From assembly GCF_964199755.1 (NCBI RefSeq), contig NC_133910.1:12470711-12534710 (forward strand): a stretch of 64,000 nt of DNA, given 5' to 3'. Origin of the DNA: Larus michahellis. Taxonomy: Eukaryota > Chordata > Aves > Charadriiformes > Laridae. The translations under genes were made by a program, and so were the position numbers. The notes below the pieces were generated by a model. It was not told the DNA's origin and did not search any database. It saw nothing but the letters and a program-made list of their open reading frames with translations. Shown piece after piece: positions 1 to 13,700 of the stretch. Position 1 is the first letter of the stretch, and each line of letters starts with the position of its first letter.

Positions 1-2840
1 CACTGCAGGTGTTAGTTAACAAGGTACTAATTGGGTAACTGGAGGTGCAACATAAGACCACAGAGGCTAATCAAAAGGCTTTGGGTGAACCTGGGATGCT
101 CCTGTGAGCTTAGGGAGGAAGAAGTAAAAAGCTACTGCTGTGGTCTTCCATTTTATGGAAAAGCTGGCATTAAGGTACCCTGGAACAGGCAGACTGTTTT
201 ATCTTGTCTGTAAAACTAATATGACAAAATCTGTTTGGAAATTAATTTAAAGATTGCAACTATCTTTTCCTCAGTCTAAGTGCTTTTACTTTGGGTGAGG
301 TACCTTGTGCTTGAATCATTCTGATTTGATTTCCCTGTACTTCCTATGGCGCTTATTCAAACTGCATGAGCCAGCGCCCGTTTGGCTAAACCATTGTCTA
401 AACTCACTGCCTTGCATAAAGGTGGCTTTAAGGATCCCTAGAATATGTTTGCTTTCCTAGTCCCTTGGAGGGTGCAGCTGGGTTCTTTGAGTGCAACTTC
501 GCAGACTACAGGTAGGTGTTTGAGTGACTTGGATTTTCCAGTTTGAAAGCTGATAGTGGTGAAATCTCTGGGGACAGTTTCCCATGTGAATTGTTTTGCC
601 TGCTCAGGCTGATGCATAATGAACATAACAATTTGGGATGAAACTGTCTTACGCTCACCCTGGGTGAGATAAGGAAGCACAAGGTGTAGTTGGAGACTGC
701 ATTTGGGTTGCAGCCTCTATTGCCAAGCTGCTCTTGGAAGTGTATTTGCGGTGAGGATCAAACTCCAGTTTTTAACTTGTACATATTCACTGTGAGGTGA
801 CTCTGCTCTACCAGCTCAAAGGGCTTTATGTTCTTGCTGGGACCCTCCCAGCTTCTCTTGTCTCTTCCCCTTTGCTTGCACTCACCCACTTTGCTCAGCT
901 CTCCTGTTGTGGTCTCTGCGTGTCACTGAGGTTGCTAAACGCTCTGTGTTATGAGCCCCCCCTGCTCAGTTCCTTTAACTCTGCCAAGTCTTATATTTGA
1001 GTCAACACACTTTTTGTTGCAGGAGTTTGTCTCAAACTAAAATATAAATATCTTTAAAAATGCAACTTTCAGATTCTGGTTCAGCTGAAAATGAGTCTTC
1101 AGTGTGAAAGGCGTACATTTTCCCAAACGTCCATAACGAATACTCAGCTGATTACTCCCTGCCCCCTCCCTTAGAAAGCTTCAGCCTGCCAATTTTTCCC
1201 AGCCCCCATGCCTAGAGCAGCAGCGGGTTTCATTTAGGGGCTCTTTGGTTATGCTCATGATTTGTTGTCTGTGTATGTTACGGCATTCATAAATTTATAC
1301 CTTGCATATCCATGTGGAACAGACGCGTACGGGAGCAGGACAGTGTGTTCAAAAGAATTGACCTTGTACCCTTCAGCTCTCAAATGCTTTGATATTCTTT
1401 TAGAATCGGCTTGAAAATGGCAATACAGCAGAATAATGGTAAAAAGTGCCCCGCACTTAAAATCCAATCCTTCCCGCTACCTCTGGTATCTAGGACCCTT
1501 TTAGGCTGGGTGAAGTTCAGGTGCCCTTTCAAAGGGATTTCCTTGCTCAGTCTCACAACATGGAACATATGATGACCAGACATGAGGCAGGTTTAGTGAA
1601 CACCAGCTTGTGAAGTGTGGCTGTCCCCCTTAAGAAGACCCAGAATGTACCTTTTTCTTACTGCCTGTGTGATCTGTGTTCCCGCCAAGGCCGTGTGCTC
1701 TGGGTGCAGAGGGCACTGAAGTGGCTTTTAGGTACCTGATGGCCAAGTCAAAAAGGTCAACTTGCAGGTGCCTGTGGCAGGGGGAAGCCCAAGGCACACA
1801 CTGACCAAGTGTGGGGTTTGGCTGTACGTGCAGATGCAACTTCAAATGATGTCTTACAAAGTAAGTATGTCCAAGAGCCATATGCTCGACACTGAGTGAG
1901 TTTCTAGTTCCTGAATTCACACAGGGCTTGCAGCCGGGTGCAAAAAAAGCGCTTTTTCTTGGGTTCGGTTAAGGTATATGCACAACTTTGGTTTCATCAA
2001 GGCAGCCACAAGCCTGGCTAAGTGGAATTTTCCTAGGCATCTGTCCTCTTGCCTGTGCAAAACCCAGTCTTGCTGTTTATATCAGACCTCCTGAGAAATT
2101 TTGGTCCCATTGGTCACGTTTTTCAAAAGCTAATCTTCTGGAAATAAGGTCTTCTACTAAAACTGCCTTCACATTATGGTTACAATAAACTGACTTATTA
2201 ATTGGCATCACCGCGTGGCTGTCTGTGTAACAGGCAGCGTGGCAGCCTCTGCTGGCATATGTGTCCACAGAGAAATCCCATAACTACTTCTTATTTTATG
2301 TTGGTGCTCTAATGTTTCCCCTGGACTCGTTTATTTTCCAACAGTTCTATTTTTTTTTTCCTTTGCTTTTGTGCTGCAGCAATTTAATCATATTTGGGGT
2401 TATAACAGCATTATTTTTTTTTTTTAAAACTTCTGTTTGTATTTGTAGATTTGCTCTGGGATATAGGCTGTGTGGTCTGTTTGGGAGTGTTTGTAACAGC
2501 ACTCGTGTTTGTTGATGCTCTTATGGTGGGTGTGTTTGTAAAATTCATCTTGTTTTTATTGTATACATTAGATTATTTTCCTTGTTGTTTCTAGCAGTTG
2601 ACAATATTGCAAAACACACTAACCAGTGCAAAACTACATCAGGTTGTGGTTTTTCTTGATGGTGTTGTGTTTTTTTTTTTTTTACCACTTACTACTCCAG
2701 CTTGCATCGGTGGCATTCTATTTTTATTGCGGCTCGTATTAGTTGTTGCGTAATAAATGTGAGAGCGCATTACCCAATGCAAACCGCGATTTAAAAAAAA
2801 AAAGGAGGGGGGGGTGTTAAAAGCAAAGCAACTCCCGCAG
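1..2840. other. Non-coding flank upstream of BRD3
   Basis: I find no exon-like frame with splice sites, no RNA gene and no recognisable full repeat here. The stretch is of average composition with several T-rich runs (around 2,350, 2,410 and 2,670). In the human order WDR5 lies on this side of BRD3, but nothing resembling its WD-repeat exons is visible, so the window probably ends before it. Confidence 0.6.
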
Positions 2841-3217
2841 TTGTGATTTAAAACTCGGTGTCCCGCAACACGCGTGACCCTTTGTGGGTCCCGGCGGCGG
2901 AGCCCAGTGGGATCCCCACCTTCCCAGTTGCACTTTTAAGGGCTCTTGTTGTACCTTTAGAGCCCGGGCGGGGAGAGGGGAAGCCGGGATCTTCCCCGGC
3001 AATGTCTGCCCGGGGAGGGGGGACCCGCCAGCCCCCCAGTCCCCGCGAGTTTTTATCGCGGTTCCCCCTCCCAGGCCACGCCAGGCGTTCTCCCCGCCGT
3101 AAGAAGGGTCTTTCCCCGCTGACCGGGGCATCACCCCCGCTGTTTCTCTCCCCTGCCCGCCGGTCCGGGGAGGGAGCGGGGGGATGAGGGGGGGACCGAG
3201 GGGGACCTGCCGGCTTC

Positions 3218-3230
3218 TGGGACTTGTAGT
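3218..3230 (-). promoter_or_regulatory. ZNF143-type ACTAYRNNNCCCR motif
   Basis: The minus strand reads ACTACAAGTCCCA, a full match to the promoter-proximal consensus ACTAYRNNNCCCR bound by ZNF143 in vertebrate CpG-island promoters. It lies inside the putative BRD3 promoter island. Occupancy is inferred, not shown. Confidence 0.5.
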
Positions 3231-3990
3231 CCGGTGGCCAGCGGCCGCCCCTCCCCTGGCCCGGCCCGGGACTACCGTCCCCACATGGCCTTGCGCCCCG
3301 GCGCATGAGCTCTTGGGCGCCTTAGCGCATCTATTATACTGCCTTGCCGAGGATAAAAAGAAGAGCAACTGGAGGGACTATAAGGCAAACGTTGCTGGAG
3401 CTGCCGGGGCAAAGTAATCTATTTAATCTTTCCCTTTATTTGTTAGATGCTTGGGTGTGCATTGCTAGCACTGGGACATGGTTTCTGGAGGGAGGGGGGC
3501 TGGTGGAAAAGGGGGAGGAAAGCAAAACCCACTTGGGAAAGGCCAATGCTGATTTTTTAAATTATTTTTTTAATTTTTTTTCTTCTTTTTCCCCTCCTCT
3601 CTTCTTCTGCTCCTTCTTCTTGCCAGAGCCCCGTGTCGCTCCCGCGGCCCCGCAGCCTTTGTGCGCCGCCACAATGCAACAAAGCGCGGCGGGGCTGCCT
3701 GCAGCCTGGCCATTGATTTCCTCCCGGCCCCGCCGCTCCTGCCCACCCTTTTCTTCTTCTTCTTCTTCTGCCGCTTCTTCTCCATCTTCTGCTCCCCCCT
3801 CCCCTTCTCGCCGACCGCCCCAAGACGCCCCGGACGGGCTCAGCCCCGGCCCCGCCAAGCCCCGTGTCCCCCGCACAGGAGGGTGGGGGTGTGTGTTTCT
3901 TTCTTTTCTTTCTTTTTTTTGTTTTTTTTTTGGTTGTTTTTCTTCTTCTTCCCCCTTTCTCGCTCGCTTTCCCTCGCTCGCTCTCTCTGC

Positions 3991-4000
3991 CCGCCATCTT
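3991..4000 (-). promoter_or_regulatory. YY1-type CCATCTT site
   Basis: The plus strand reads CCGCCATCTT, the reverse of the YY1 core AAGATGGCGG. It follows a pyrimidine-rich run, a usual arrangement just downstream of a TATA-less start site. If it acts that way, BRD3 transcription would begin around 3,960-3,990. Confidence 0.4.
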
Positions 4001-6337
4001 TTGAAAGGGAAAATTAGGGGCGAGGAAAAGGAGGGCTGCAGGCGCCCTTAAAAAAAACAAGGAGGAAAAAAAAAAAGGAGGAAAGCGCCAAAAAAAAAAG
4101 GGGGGGGGGGGAGGACGGCACACGGAACGGGGGGACGGCTAGACAGCAGCAAGCCCCCGCTGCCGGCGGTGCGCGGTTCCCCGACTCCGGCAGTGGCGAG
4201 CGGCGGGGCTCGGGGCTCGGCCCCTCGGCGCTCGCCGGGCTGGTCCCGGCCATTTCCCTGGGCCCCCGCTGCCGCCCGGGTCGCTGGTTTGTGAGCTGGG
4301 AAAAGGTCTGAGCAGGCGGCGTATGACGCGCTGAAAAGTGCGCGTTTCGTGCCTTGTCCGTGTCCGCATGCATATGTTTGTGTTTGTATGTATATATGCA
4401 GCTGCTTTGCTCGTGTAAATATCGGGTGTTTACCGAACTTTCGCCAATAAATGGAAACCACGGGTTCGTTGCCTAAACTTGATATGCTTTCTAGGTGTAA
4501 AAAGAAACACAGATCACAGATTTATATATAGAAGTGTCACGCTATAAATAATGCTACCGATAATAAAATGTAAAACTTCAAAACTCGGCCGTACTTTTCC
4601 TCCGTTTGTACTACTTGTTTGCTTTTTGCACCTCCCAGGGCGCTGGGGATAGAGCATTATTTGTAGCCTGCTTGGTTTCACTTTCAAACAAAGCTGCAGT
4701 GTTCAGGTCGCAGATCTGTGCGCGTCTTTAAGCTGCGTGGTTCAGTCGTGCAGGGTGTTAATAGGGAATGTGTTTCCTACAGAAATGACTTTTCACAACG
4801 TGGAGCATGCATTCTGTAAGGTTCACGCTAAATGTTTTGTGACAATCCTGTAGTGTGGATATATCTTAATGTTGATGTCTTCGGGAATCAAAAGTTACTA
4901 AAATAAACTTTCTTGGATAAGCAAATATGATGGCTTCACTAATACTTTGAACGTTTATATATATATATATATATTTACATCTTTAGTTCCCTGACATTAG
5001 TAGATAGTTGGTTAGGGGGTAACACAATTAGCAAAGCACACCTGCTGTTCCTTGCTGGGAATAGAGAAGCACTTTTTTTAATATGCTTGTTAGTATTTTT
5101 AATGCATTCAGTATATGTCAGGGGTGCCTCTAAATTAAACTAGAAATTTAGATTTAAAGAAGAAACTGTTGTCTTTAATTCACACAGTGGTAAGTCAAGG
5201 AATTAGAGGACTTGGTGACTGCTGTATGTGCTGCAGTATATGGGTGAGAAGTGCAGAATAAATATGCATCATCAAAACAAACAAGAAATCCCCAAAGCAG
5301 TCTGGTTGCTGTACAAGCAAAAAAACCCGGTCTGTATTGCTTACAACTGCCCAGCCACTTCGGTGTACTGTAAATGCGAAGTCCTGCCTCCTAATCTGCA
5401 GATCACAGCACTGATGGGCTTCTGTCTGTCTGTCTTTGCTAGCACAGAAGTTTACAGAGTTCTTAGTAATACACTGGGAGGCTCCTGCTGAAACAGAGTT
5501 AACTCCTGGTCTCCAAGCCTTTACTTTTGGAAAGAATAAATGCTAAGATTGTATATTTCTTTCTCTTTAGTCCACAGTGGTTAAAAATACTCACTCATGT
5601 ATGTATTTAGTGCTTTGAGACAATGCTTAATAAAAGGGTTGGGCAGAGGGTAACAGTCTTATTCAATGTTCAGCATAAGCTTGATTGCAATATTGTTTTC
5701 TCTGCTCACTGCCTATATGGCGCTCAGTGCTGAGAGAGTAGCTATTCCAATGAAAGGCTTTTTAGTTTTAGTGACCTATGCATGCAGAGTTTAAATTAAG
5801 AAAGAATGTATGTGCAATGTAAAGGGTCTGAATTTTGTTCTCAAAACTGACTTTGGGGTGTTGGTTCCATTAACTTCAAATAAAAACTAGGTTCCATCAC
5901 TTCTGGAAATAAAACAACTTCTGTCATTTAAGCACCGAGGTGTTTTAAAAACCTTTAGTTCTTGTCATTTAAAAAAAAATCAGAAGAAAAGCATATTGAA
6001 GAAGTATGGTGTTCCAGCTCAGTAAGCATGCTAGGCAGCAGTGCTCTTTCGCTGTCTGTCTCTGGAGAAGGCTGGTTGTGTTAGTGTCTGCAAATGTGAG
6101 TATCTCAGTAGGCTTCGTAGGTAGTGTTTCTTTGCATTGTTGTAACTGGACTGGCTACAATGACTTAAATCACAGTTCTTAACAGTCCTGCAAAATGCTT
6201 ATTTCCTGAGTTAAGAACCATGTGTTCAAAACTTTATCCTTCGGTTATTTCCTAAAATGGTGGGGAGTCTAACAGAGGTTCTTGCTGTCCCCAAACTATG
6301 TCTGCAGGACGGGAATCCAGCCTGCCTGACCTGAGGG

Positions 6338-6580
6338 TCTCATAGAATGGTTTAGGTTGGAAGGGACATCAAAGATTATCTTGTTCCAACCCCCTGCCCT
6401 GCCCTGGGCAGGGACACCTCCCACCAGCCCAGGTTGCTCCAAGCCCCGTCCAACCTGGCCTTGGACACTTCCAGGGATTGGGGCAGCCACAGTTTCTCTG
6501 GGCAACCTGAGCCAGGGGCTCACCACCCTTACAGCAAAGAATTTCTTCCTAATATCTCATCTAAATCCAAGTCTCTTCCC
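6338..6580 (-). repeat. CR1 LINE 3' fragment (reverse orientation)
   Basis: The left edge reads CATAGAATGGTTTAGGTTGG, the reverse complement of the typical CR1 3' end, followed by the conserved stretch in which GGAAGGGACATC, CCAACCCCCTGCC, a run ending GGGACACCTCCCACC, and TTCTTCCTAATATC appear in order. It is a 5'-truncated non-LTR retrotransposon copy of about 240 bp, inserted antisense to BRD3. No coding capacity remains. Confidence 0.9.
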
Positions 6581-9500
6581 CTCTGAGCCTCAGTGGGCTG
6601 AAGGCAGTGCACACAGATAAAGCAGTTTGCCCTGGTGAAGGCTGAGGCTTCCCGTAGTTTTTACAGACACATCTTTTAATTGGTACAAGTTCTGAAAGAT
6701 GCTGTTTAATATTTACCTCTTAACTTGGGGCGGGGGGGCACCTGTGCAGTGGGTTGTTAGTTGCCAGCTAAGCCCTGCTGCACTCCTAGAATCTCTCTCC
6801 TTCTCCCTGGAGTAATCTGGGAGCCTCATCACACTCCTTGACAGTACAAACAACTCAGGAGTCAAATCCCTCTCCTCTGTGGTAGCTGAGTGATGTAGTG
6901 AGGTCTCATGTTTCAAAGGCTTAATTACTTTTACAAAATATATTACTCTCTGTCTACTTTAGTAAGCTATCAGGTGCTTTCAGCACAGACAGAACTACAC
7001 TTTGCTAAATAAATGAACAAAGAGTGTTTTGCATCTCAGTGTTGTTGATTGTTTCTGTTTAATCCTGGTTGCTCTTTCTTTGCTAATTTGCAAAATTCAT
7101 TAATCCGCAGTGGGTTTCCCAGTCATTACCATGAACCGTATGTTTTGTTTTGTTGTGTGTGTTGGTTTTGTTTTGTTGGTTTGTTGTTTTTTGTTGTTTT
7201 TTTTTTTTTAAATTGCCACATTATTCTCCAGTAACAGCCCAGAACACCATTGTAAGCAACAGAGTTCTGGGAATTAGGAAGGAGCCATTGTTTGCTACAC
7301 TGCTCAATGAGCTGTCAGGACATTTTGGAAGATGCGTGTGTCTTGAGCTTTTCATTCCACAGTATCTTACTGTGACATAAGTGTGTTTTTGTCAATCATT
7401 AGTGCTTGTTGGAGGTGAACAACTTTCTTTGGGGCACACTAACTCTTTAACCGGCTTGTTGCTAAAGCCAATGTCGGAAGGATTTAAATTCTTCTGGAGG
7501 GCAGTGTGGAAATTCACTGTAATGTGCTGCTTTTTCTACCAGTCTTTATTCCTTCTCCCATTCTTACTGATAAGATACTGACTGAAGAAACACTCGCCTC
7601 TATTTTAAATTCCATTCACGCCTTTCCGGGCCTCAGTCTCTCTCCAGCTTGAGTCTGATAAGTAGACACCATCACGCCTGGAAGTATTTCAGCAACATAG
7701 ATAACCTGGGCAGAGGAGACAATTTCTTTGCCTCGCTCCTTTGCTGGGACCAGGGCTCAACACTCTCCTCTCCACCAGCAATGCCACAGATGTAGCAAAG
7801 ACAGTCCAAGTTGAAATTTCTCTGCATGGGGGACCAATCTGGAACAAAATGCCCTGCCTGAACTGATTAAATTTCACTTAAACTTTGAGATTCAGACTCA
7901 GTTCAGATTGACACTGATCTGCTTTGGGAATGATCCTGTTTGCTCCTCTCGCTCTTTAAAAAGAGAGAGGCAGAGACAGAAAAGGATTGCAGTTTTCCTT
8001 CCCGGCCTTGAGAGCTGTTCCACTCTTGAGGTTTACACTTGGAGCACTTTTCAGACACGCTGGTATCCTCGTAGAGGATTTAATGCACTGAGATAAATAT
8101 ATGAGCAGAGATGCACTTTGTGTGACTGATTTGCCTGTTGTAACCAAACCCAACCTGTATTGAAAGAAAGGCACACTTCTTCCTTGTGTAACTTTGTCTT
8201 TTCAACTGCTCAACTTATCCTTGTGTAACATTATGGAGGGTGCCTGGTTGGGGATCTCGCCTTCTTGCCGAAATGTGGCCATGCAGAGATAAGTCTGTTT
8301 TCTAAAACTGCAATGATCAATAGTTTTGGCTATAAGCAGTGTGGAGTTTGCAGTACTGTGTGACTTTGCTGGGAGGGGATGTAGGACGTAGCAGCCTTCT
8401 TGCTTACCAAGGCTGGTTTATGAAGTGAGCTGTACTGTGGGCTCTAGAGAAAGTGATAGACTGAGCACACGAGTATTCTGTACGGTATGTGCAAGAATAG
8501 TGAGTGTGTATAACAGGGAATGCTGTTCCTTATTGGAAAGCATTGACTTTTGCAGCTTCTGTGTTGGTGCGACAGTTCCATTTAACACTATCTCACAGAT
8601 CATAAAGTGCAGCTTCTCAAAATGCCATGTGAAAGAGGGTACGCTCCCTCAGGTTTTTCCTGGAGTAAGTGCTTGTCTGAGTGTGGGTATTGTGCTGGAA
8701 GTGTGTTCCTTTCCCAGACAGGAATAAGCCACATGGGAATAAATTAGGATACTTTTGTCCACACTGTCGTGATCGTACTTCCTTTGACTTGAACTTCATC
8801 CATATGCAGGAGCTTTAAGAGAGGCTTAGGGCTTGTGTGTTGTCACTGGGCAGAAGGCTAAGCTGTGGGCACTCTCAGCAGGAGCTGTGCGTGGGGAAGC
8901 TGAGCTCCTCCTGTTGGGAGCCTGTCTGTCTGCCCCGAGCAGTCCATGGAGAGAGCAATGTTCCTCTGAGCGTGTGGAGGCAGACCACCTTCCTCCCTCG
9001 GCTGTGTTAGGCAGTAGGGAACACCTTCCCCTCTTCCCCAGATTAGCAGCCTCTGCTCCCTGCATAGGGAAGGGTCACAGACTCCAAGATCCAAATTTTT
9101 CCCTTTCTTGCAGACTGTTTGGGATTTTAAATCAGATGCATAAACTCAGGCAGTGGGAACTGCACTGATGCCCTCTCAGAGAGCGACAGGAGCTCAGCTG
9201 TCACAGTTTATTCACACTTTAGCTGACCTGCAACTTCCTTGCATAGCTGAGCAAATTTATGGATCTACCCACCCTTAGCAAAATCAGCGAGGCACTTTTC
9301 ATCTGAAATAGTAGACCACATACAGCCTTTTGCACTTGTTTGGCTATGTTTGCTTTAAGTTAACATGGAACGATGTGCTTGTTCAAAGACAAGGCACTGA
9401 AATTGATTTGAAAACGGATAAAGCTAAGTTGGTGCAAGCCGGTTAAGGGAATGTGTATAGGAGATGAGTGGTGGTCCCAAATGGGAGGGCTACCGCAGCG

Positions 9501-10694
9501 CAACAGTAACTGCTCCTCTGGCGGCTAAGCTGCAATAATTAACTTGGTGGGTGCGTGTACTTACTCTGCCCCATTACCAGGTATAACATTACTGTGGCTC
9601 AGTTAACAAGTAGTATATTTATGCCATGGTAATTCAATCACTTTCATTTTATTGTTCATCCCCTTAAACTGACTTGATTGTCATATATTGATTTAGGTAG
9701 ACTTTGCTTGGGAAACTTGCAGTGCCATAGCTGTAAACCCAGAGCATGATTTAAACCAGTGGCAGCTCATCTGTTCTTGCTACACTTGTAATGTTTTTTG
9801 TCCTAAAGCAAATCTGTTCTTTTTCAAAATCGTAACTTTAATAATTTTAATATATAGAAATAAATTTAAAAACTGAGTAGGAGAAAGTGTTGGAGCACAA
9901 GAAGTGTGCGGGGAGGTGTCTGTTGATGGAGGAAGGTATTTTCTCTAATGAATCACTTTGGTTCTACTATGTACTGTGAGATGCTTCTAACAAGTTAACA
10001 TACGGGTCTGTGTCTGTTTATTAGAAGTCTGTCTTCTCTGTCAATGCTTGCATAGAGCTGCCTGTAAGGATAACATCTGTAGCACTTGGCTATCTATCAA
10101 CATTATTAATATCATTTACATGTAGTACTGGTGATGTAAGGGAGAATCGAAGTGTAGGTTATTAGGTACACAGAGCAGAAATCAATCCTTTAAATAGGTA
10201 ATACATAGGAATTGAATGCTATTTGCAAGGGCTCTGTATTTTATACTGTGCTCAGAATACTTTTTGTACTTAGTTTCATTAAAAGGAGGTAATCTTCCTG
10301 TTATACATAGCTTCTTAAATTCAGTTGGAAGTGGAATTTGGCTGTATCTAAATCCCCCTCCCTAACAGGTGTCATGAAAGACCTCTTGGGTGTTGTGGTT
10401 TATCTTTTAGAAACGTGTTTAAAGAGCGCTGCAGTATGGGGAATGGGATAAAGCACATGGCTTTGCAGTTTCTTCAAATGACAATTAGCATTGTACTTAG
10501 TTAACTGTTTCCAGAAACCTAAGTTATGGTATTTGAACACCTTGTAAATATAGGTTCCTCTGTGTATTTGCTTTTTTCCCTTAAAATTTGGTATAACCAT
10601 AACACTCAGAAGGAATTAATGTATAAATGCATGGGAAAAGACTAATGGCTTGTAGACTGATGACTTGTAACTAATTGTAGATGGTAGTAGAAAT

Positions 10695-10795
10695 ATTCAT
10701 ATCCCCATTTTACAAGTGAGGAATTGACAAGCCTACAGTGTGGGGTGTCAAGAACTGAGCTGATGTGTCAGCATCCTGTTCTGTAGCTGTCTTTT
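10695..10795 (+). repeat. Degenerate MIR-like SINE fragment
   Basis: The stretch contains CATATCCCCATTTTACAAG followed by TGAGGAATTGACAAGCC, resembling the conserved core of MIR/CORE-SINEs (ccccattttacagatgagg...). It is short and diverged, so the call rests on this core only. Confidence 0.45.
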
Positions 10796-13700
10796 TGTAA
10801 TTCTTTTTGTAATTCTGCAGGTATAGCAGAAGCTTGGAGATGCTCTGCCCAGCAGGGAAGTATTCAAGCTCTTTGTTTGTTTTTGTTTTTCGCCTTTTCT
10901 TCAAAATGCTTCGTGTCCAATAATCTCTTTCTTTTTTTTTCTTTTTTTTTTTTTTTGAAATCAAAGTGCAGAGAAAGAAACAATCATAACAAACCTGTTA
11001 TGGAAAGACCGTGTGTAATTTATTCACTATATGCTGAATCAAACTGAGTGAGTTTGAGGGTTTTTTCTTACACTGCAGAAGTGTAGAGTACCATATGCTG
11101 ATTAAAAAGGGGAAGGGCAGACTCTTTCTCAGAACACAAATGTTTAACTGTGCAGATCACATCCTTTAAAAAGCAGAAAAAGAGAACCCTGCGAGGGTGT
11201 AGACGTACAATAATCCCATTAGGAGTTCTGAAGCCTGAGCGGGTATTGCCACGTTATGCTTTAATGGGTGTACCTAAATGCTTCTGTTTGCACGTATCAT
11301 CTGAAACTTGGGTCAGTGCCAGAGTATGTTGTTTGGTTTGCTTTTTGTTTTTTGTTTTTTTTTTTAAAAAGAGTTTAACTGAAATAGGGTTTGCTGACCT
11401 GAAATTGGCAAAACTGATTTCTGGGCGCACAAGATGAATCAGCAGTAGTGTCATGCTTTGGAGGAGTTTGGCTGTAAAATGATAGATGAACTGAGGGATA
11501 TTAGGAGGCAGAGCCTTGAAGGAGATGGGTTGTGGTACTGACCTGCACAGTAATTATTTTTAGTTTTTCTTTTTAAGAGCATTGCCTCTTTCCCCCTTCC
11601 TTGGCCAACTCTCAGGTAATCATGGAGATTCCTTTTCTTGACTAAGCTGCCATTTATTTTTGTGTAGTGCTTTAGGAAACGTGTTGAAAGAGAACAAGGT
11701 CTCCATGCTCTTGCACACTTTACTTTTGTGCAATAGGACTTCTCTAGCTGGGATCACGTTCTGCAGCAATCCTGCAGTGAGAGGATGTATCTTCAGGGCT
11801 GGATAGCGTTGACTAGATCAGCTATCATAGCTATTGTAGCTGCAACAATGGGAGCATCCACAAGTCTGATCCGTCTGAATAGACTCTTCAGCCCCAGATA
11901 TCTAGCATTTAACCTCCTTTGTCATTTTATCTCTCCCTAATGGACAGCTAGAGAAGGGGTTGACCAAGGTAGAGGGGCCAAAAGGTGTGGAGAGCGTTCA
12001 GTTTGTTTCTGTCTTTGCCTAAACCTCCCTTGGAAAGAGATTTATCTTGATTGACCAATTAGTTGTATCTTGTAGGGGATAAGTCTGCGAAACCCTCTGT
12101 GGAGAGGCGCTGAGCCACAGAAACTGTGCAACTTATCAAGAGGGAAAAGTTGCTTAGCACTTTGCAGGATGGGGCTTGAAGTGGTTACTGAATCACAGAG
12201 GAGGACTGAGCTGCTGTCTGTGTTGTGGTTTATACCATACTTCCAATGTGCCTTCAGCCATGTTCCTGCCTCCCCTAGGTCTCCCGCCCCCCCTACTCCT
12301 GCTCCTGACATGTTGGGAGCTCGTATGGTATGTGGCTACGTGCCATATACCTTCCCAGCTTCCTTTTTGCCTAATGTCAAAGGCTGCAGCGCTTCTGCTG
12401 CACGTGGGCTTTTGGGAGACTGCAGTAACCCCAACAAGTGCTGGAAATTGCCAAATAAGCATTCATTCAATGTGTTACAGTGCACTAGATAAGAGAGGGT
12501 ATATGTTCAGAAGCAGGTTCACCTGATCTCCTTTCTCTCTAAACCTTGACTGTCTGCCTTCTCTCTGGCTCTTCCCCTGATGATGAGGTGTTCTGGGTTC
12601 AACCCTGTGGGTCATGCAAGGTAATTTCATTGCATCTCCACCTTTCCCCTCTAGGAAGAAATGGCACGAGCAGACTCTGCCCAGGCATGTGATTCTCCCA
12701 AACACTTCCTTTTCTGTGCCAAATCTCTGTTATGAAAGTAAAGGCAGAAACAGCCCAACACTTTTTTTTTCACCCCCATTGCCATAAAGATATATTTGGT
12801 GTATCTTGTTGCACAGCCACTAGCATTTTCCTGTGATGCACCTACCCATTCCCATCCTGTTGATTTGACTCTGTCTTCCCAGAGTCTTGGTGTGCAAGCC
12901 ACCAGGTGCTTTATGTACTCTGAAACCTGTTCATAGATGCTTATTTCCACTGCTACAACTAAGCATTTTTTAACATTTTCATTATAGGTCACCCAGTTAA
13001 TTTGCTGAAGTACTTCCTGGAAGATTTTTTGCAAGTGCAGTTCACTTTGTTTCAGAAATCTCAGTCCAATCCTTACTGCAGAGTCAGGTCTCAGAGCTGG
13101 CTGAACTTCTCCAGTCAAGAATCCAACACAGAGTAAGCTCTTTAACCACTTGCTCTTTTTCTTCCTCCTGTAGCCTTGTTAACAAAACTGTGTGTCACTC
13201 AAGAGCTTGCAAAAAACCAACATATGTCCGAGTTAAAATTTGCCTCCATGTTTTCAGAGGACCCCAAAAAGTAAGGCTGCAAGAAATGTCCAGAGGTCAT
13301 TCTGTCCTTCTCCCCACTCCAAGACAAGATCAACCATATCTAATCCGTTACCGAGGCTGGTTATTTAAACTGTTCTTAAAAGCAAATTCAAAGCCTTGAA
13401 AATGAACTTGTTACAGTTTGAAACATCACTCCCTGCACTTAAAACTGCAGCCTTTAGAGAGCATTTGAGCCCCGTATGATTTGCGTGGTCCAGGAGGTAT
13501 GTGACATGCATCTAAATTCTTGCTCAGACTTGATCAGAAGGTGCTTCCTGTGGCATTAGCAACTTGGTGACAGAAATACTCAGGCCTGTAATTATCAGAA
13601 AGACCATTTTATTTGAGGTGCCTAGAATAGTGCTTATAAGAGTCCCCAGTGCTTTTGTAGTCAGGATAAAGTGACTTTTGGGAACCCCTGAGTTTGAAAG

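Larger units (their letters stand above)
2845..4360 (+). promoter_or_regulatory. BRD3: CpG island, probable BRD3 promoter and non-coding exon 1
   Basis: This is the only GC- and CpG-rich block upstream of the BRD3 coding exons, lying 15 kb before the start codon. Human BRD3 also begins with a non-coding exon in a CpG island far upstream of the ATG exon. No TATA box stands out in a convincing place. A reverse ACTAYRNNNCCCR (ZNF143-type) motif lies at 3,218-3,230 and a YY1-type CCGCCATCTT at 3,991-4,000; YY1 sites usually sit just downstream of a start site. The island is interrupted by pyrimidine-rich runs (about 3,555-3,790 and 3,897-3,985) and by A- and G-runs (4,045-4,110). I could not fix the transcription start or the exon 1 donor: several weak GT sites exist (for example near 3,100, 4,292 and 4,494), none decisive. 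Confidence 0.75.

Noticed and set aside
1-2840. Expected neighbour WDR5
   Set aside because: Synteny would put it on this side, but no WD-repeat exon can be decoded, so it must lie outside the window.
3344-4123. Overlapping 235- and 188-codon frames in the BRD3 CpG island
   Set aside because: Driven by CTT/CCT pyrimidine runs and GC-rich composition; no resemblance to a protein family.
12651-13118. 155-codon minus-strand frame in BRD3 intron 1
   Set aside because: No domain, no supporting splice sites, and the neighbouring sequence looks like ordinary intron.
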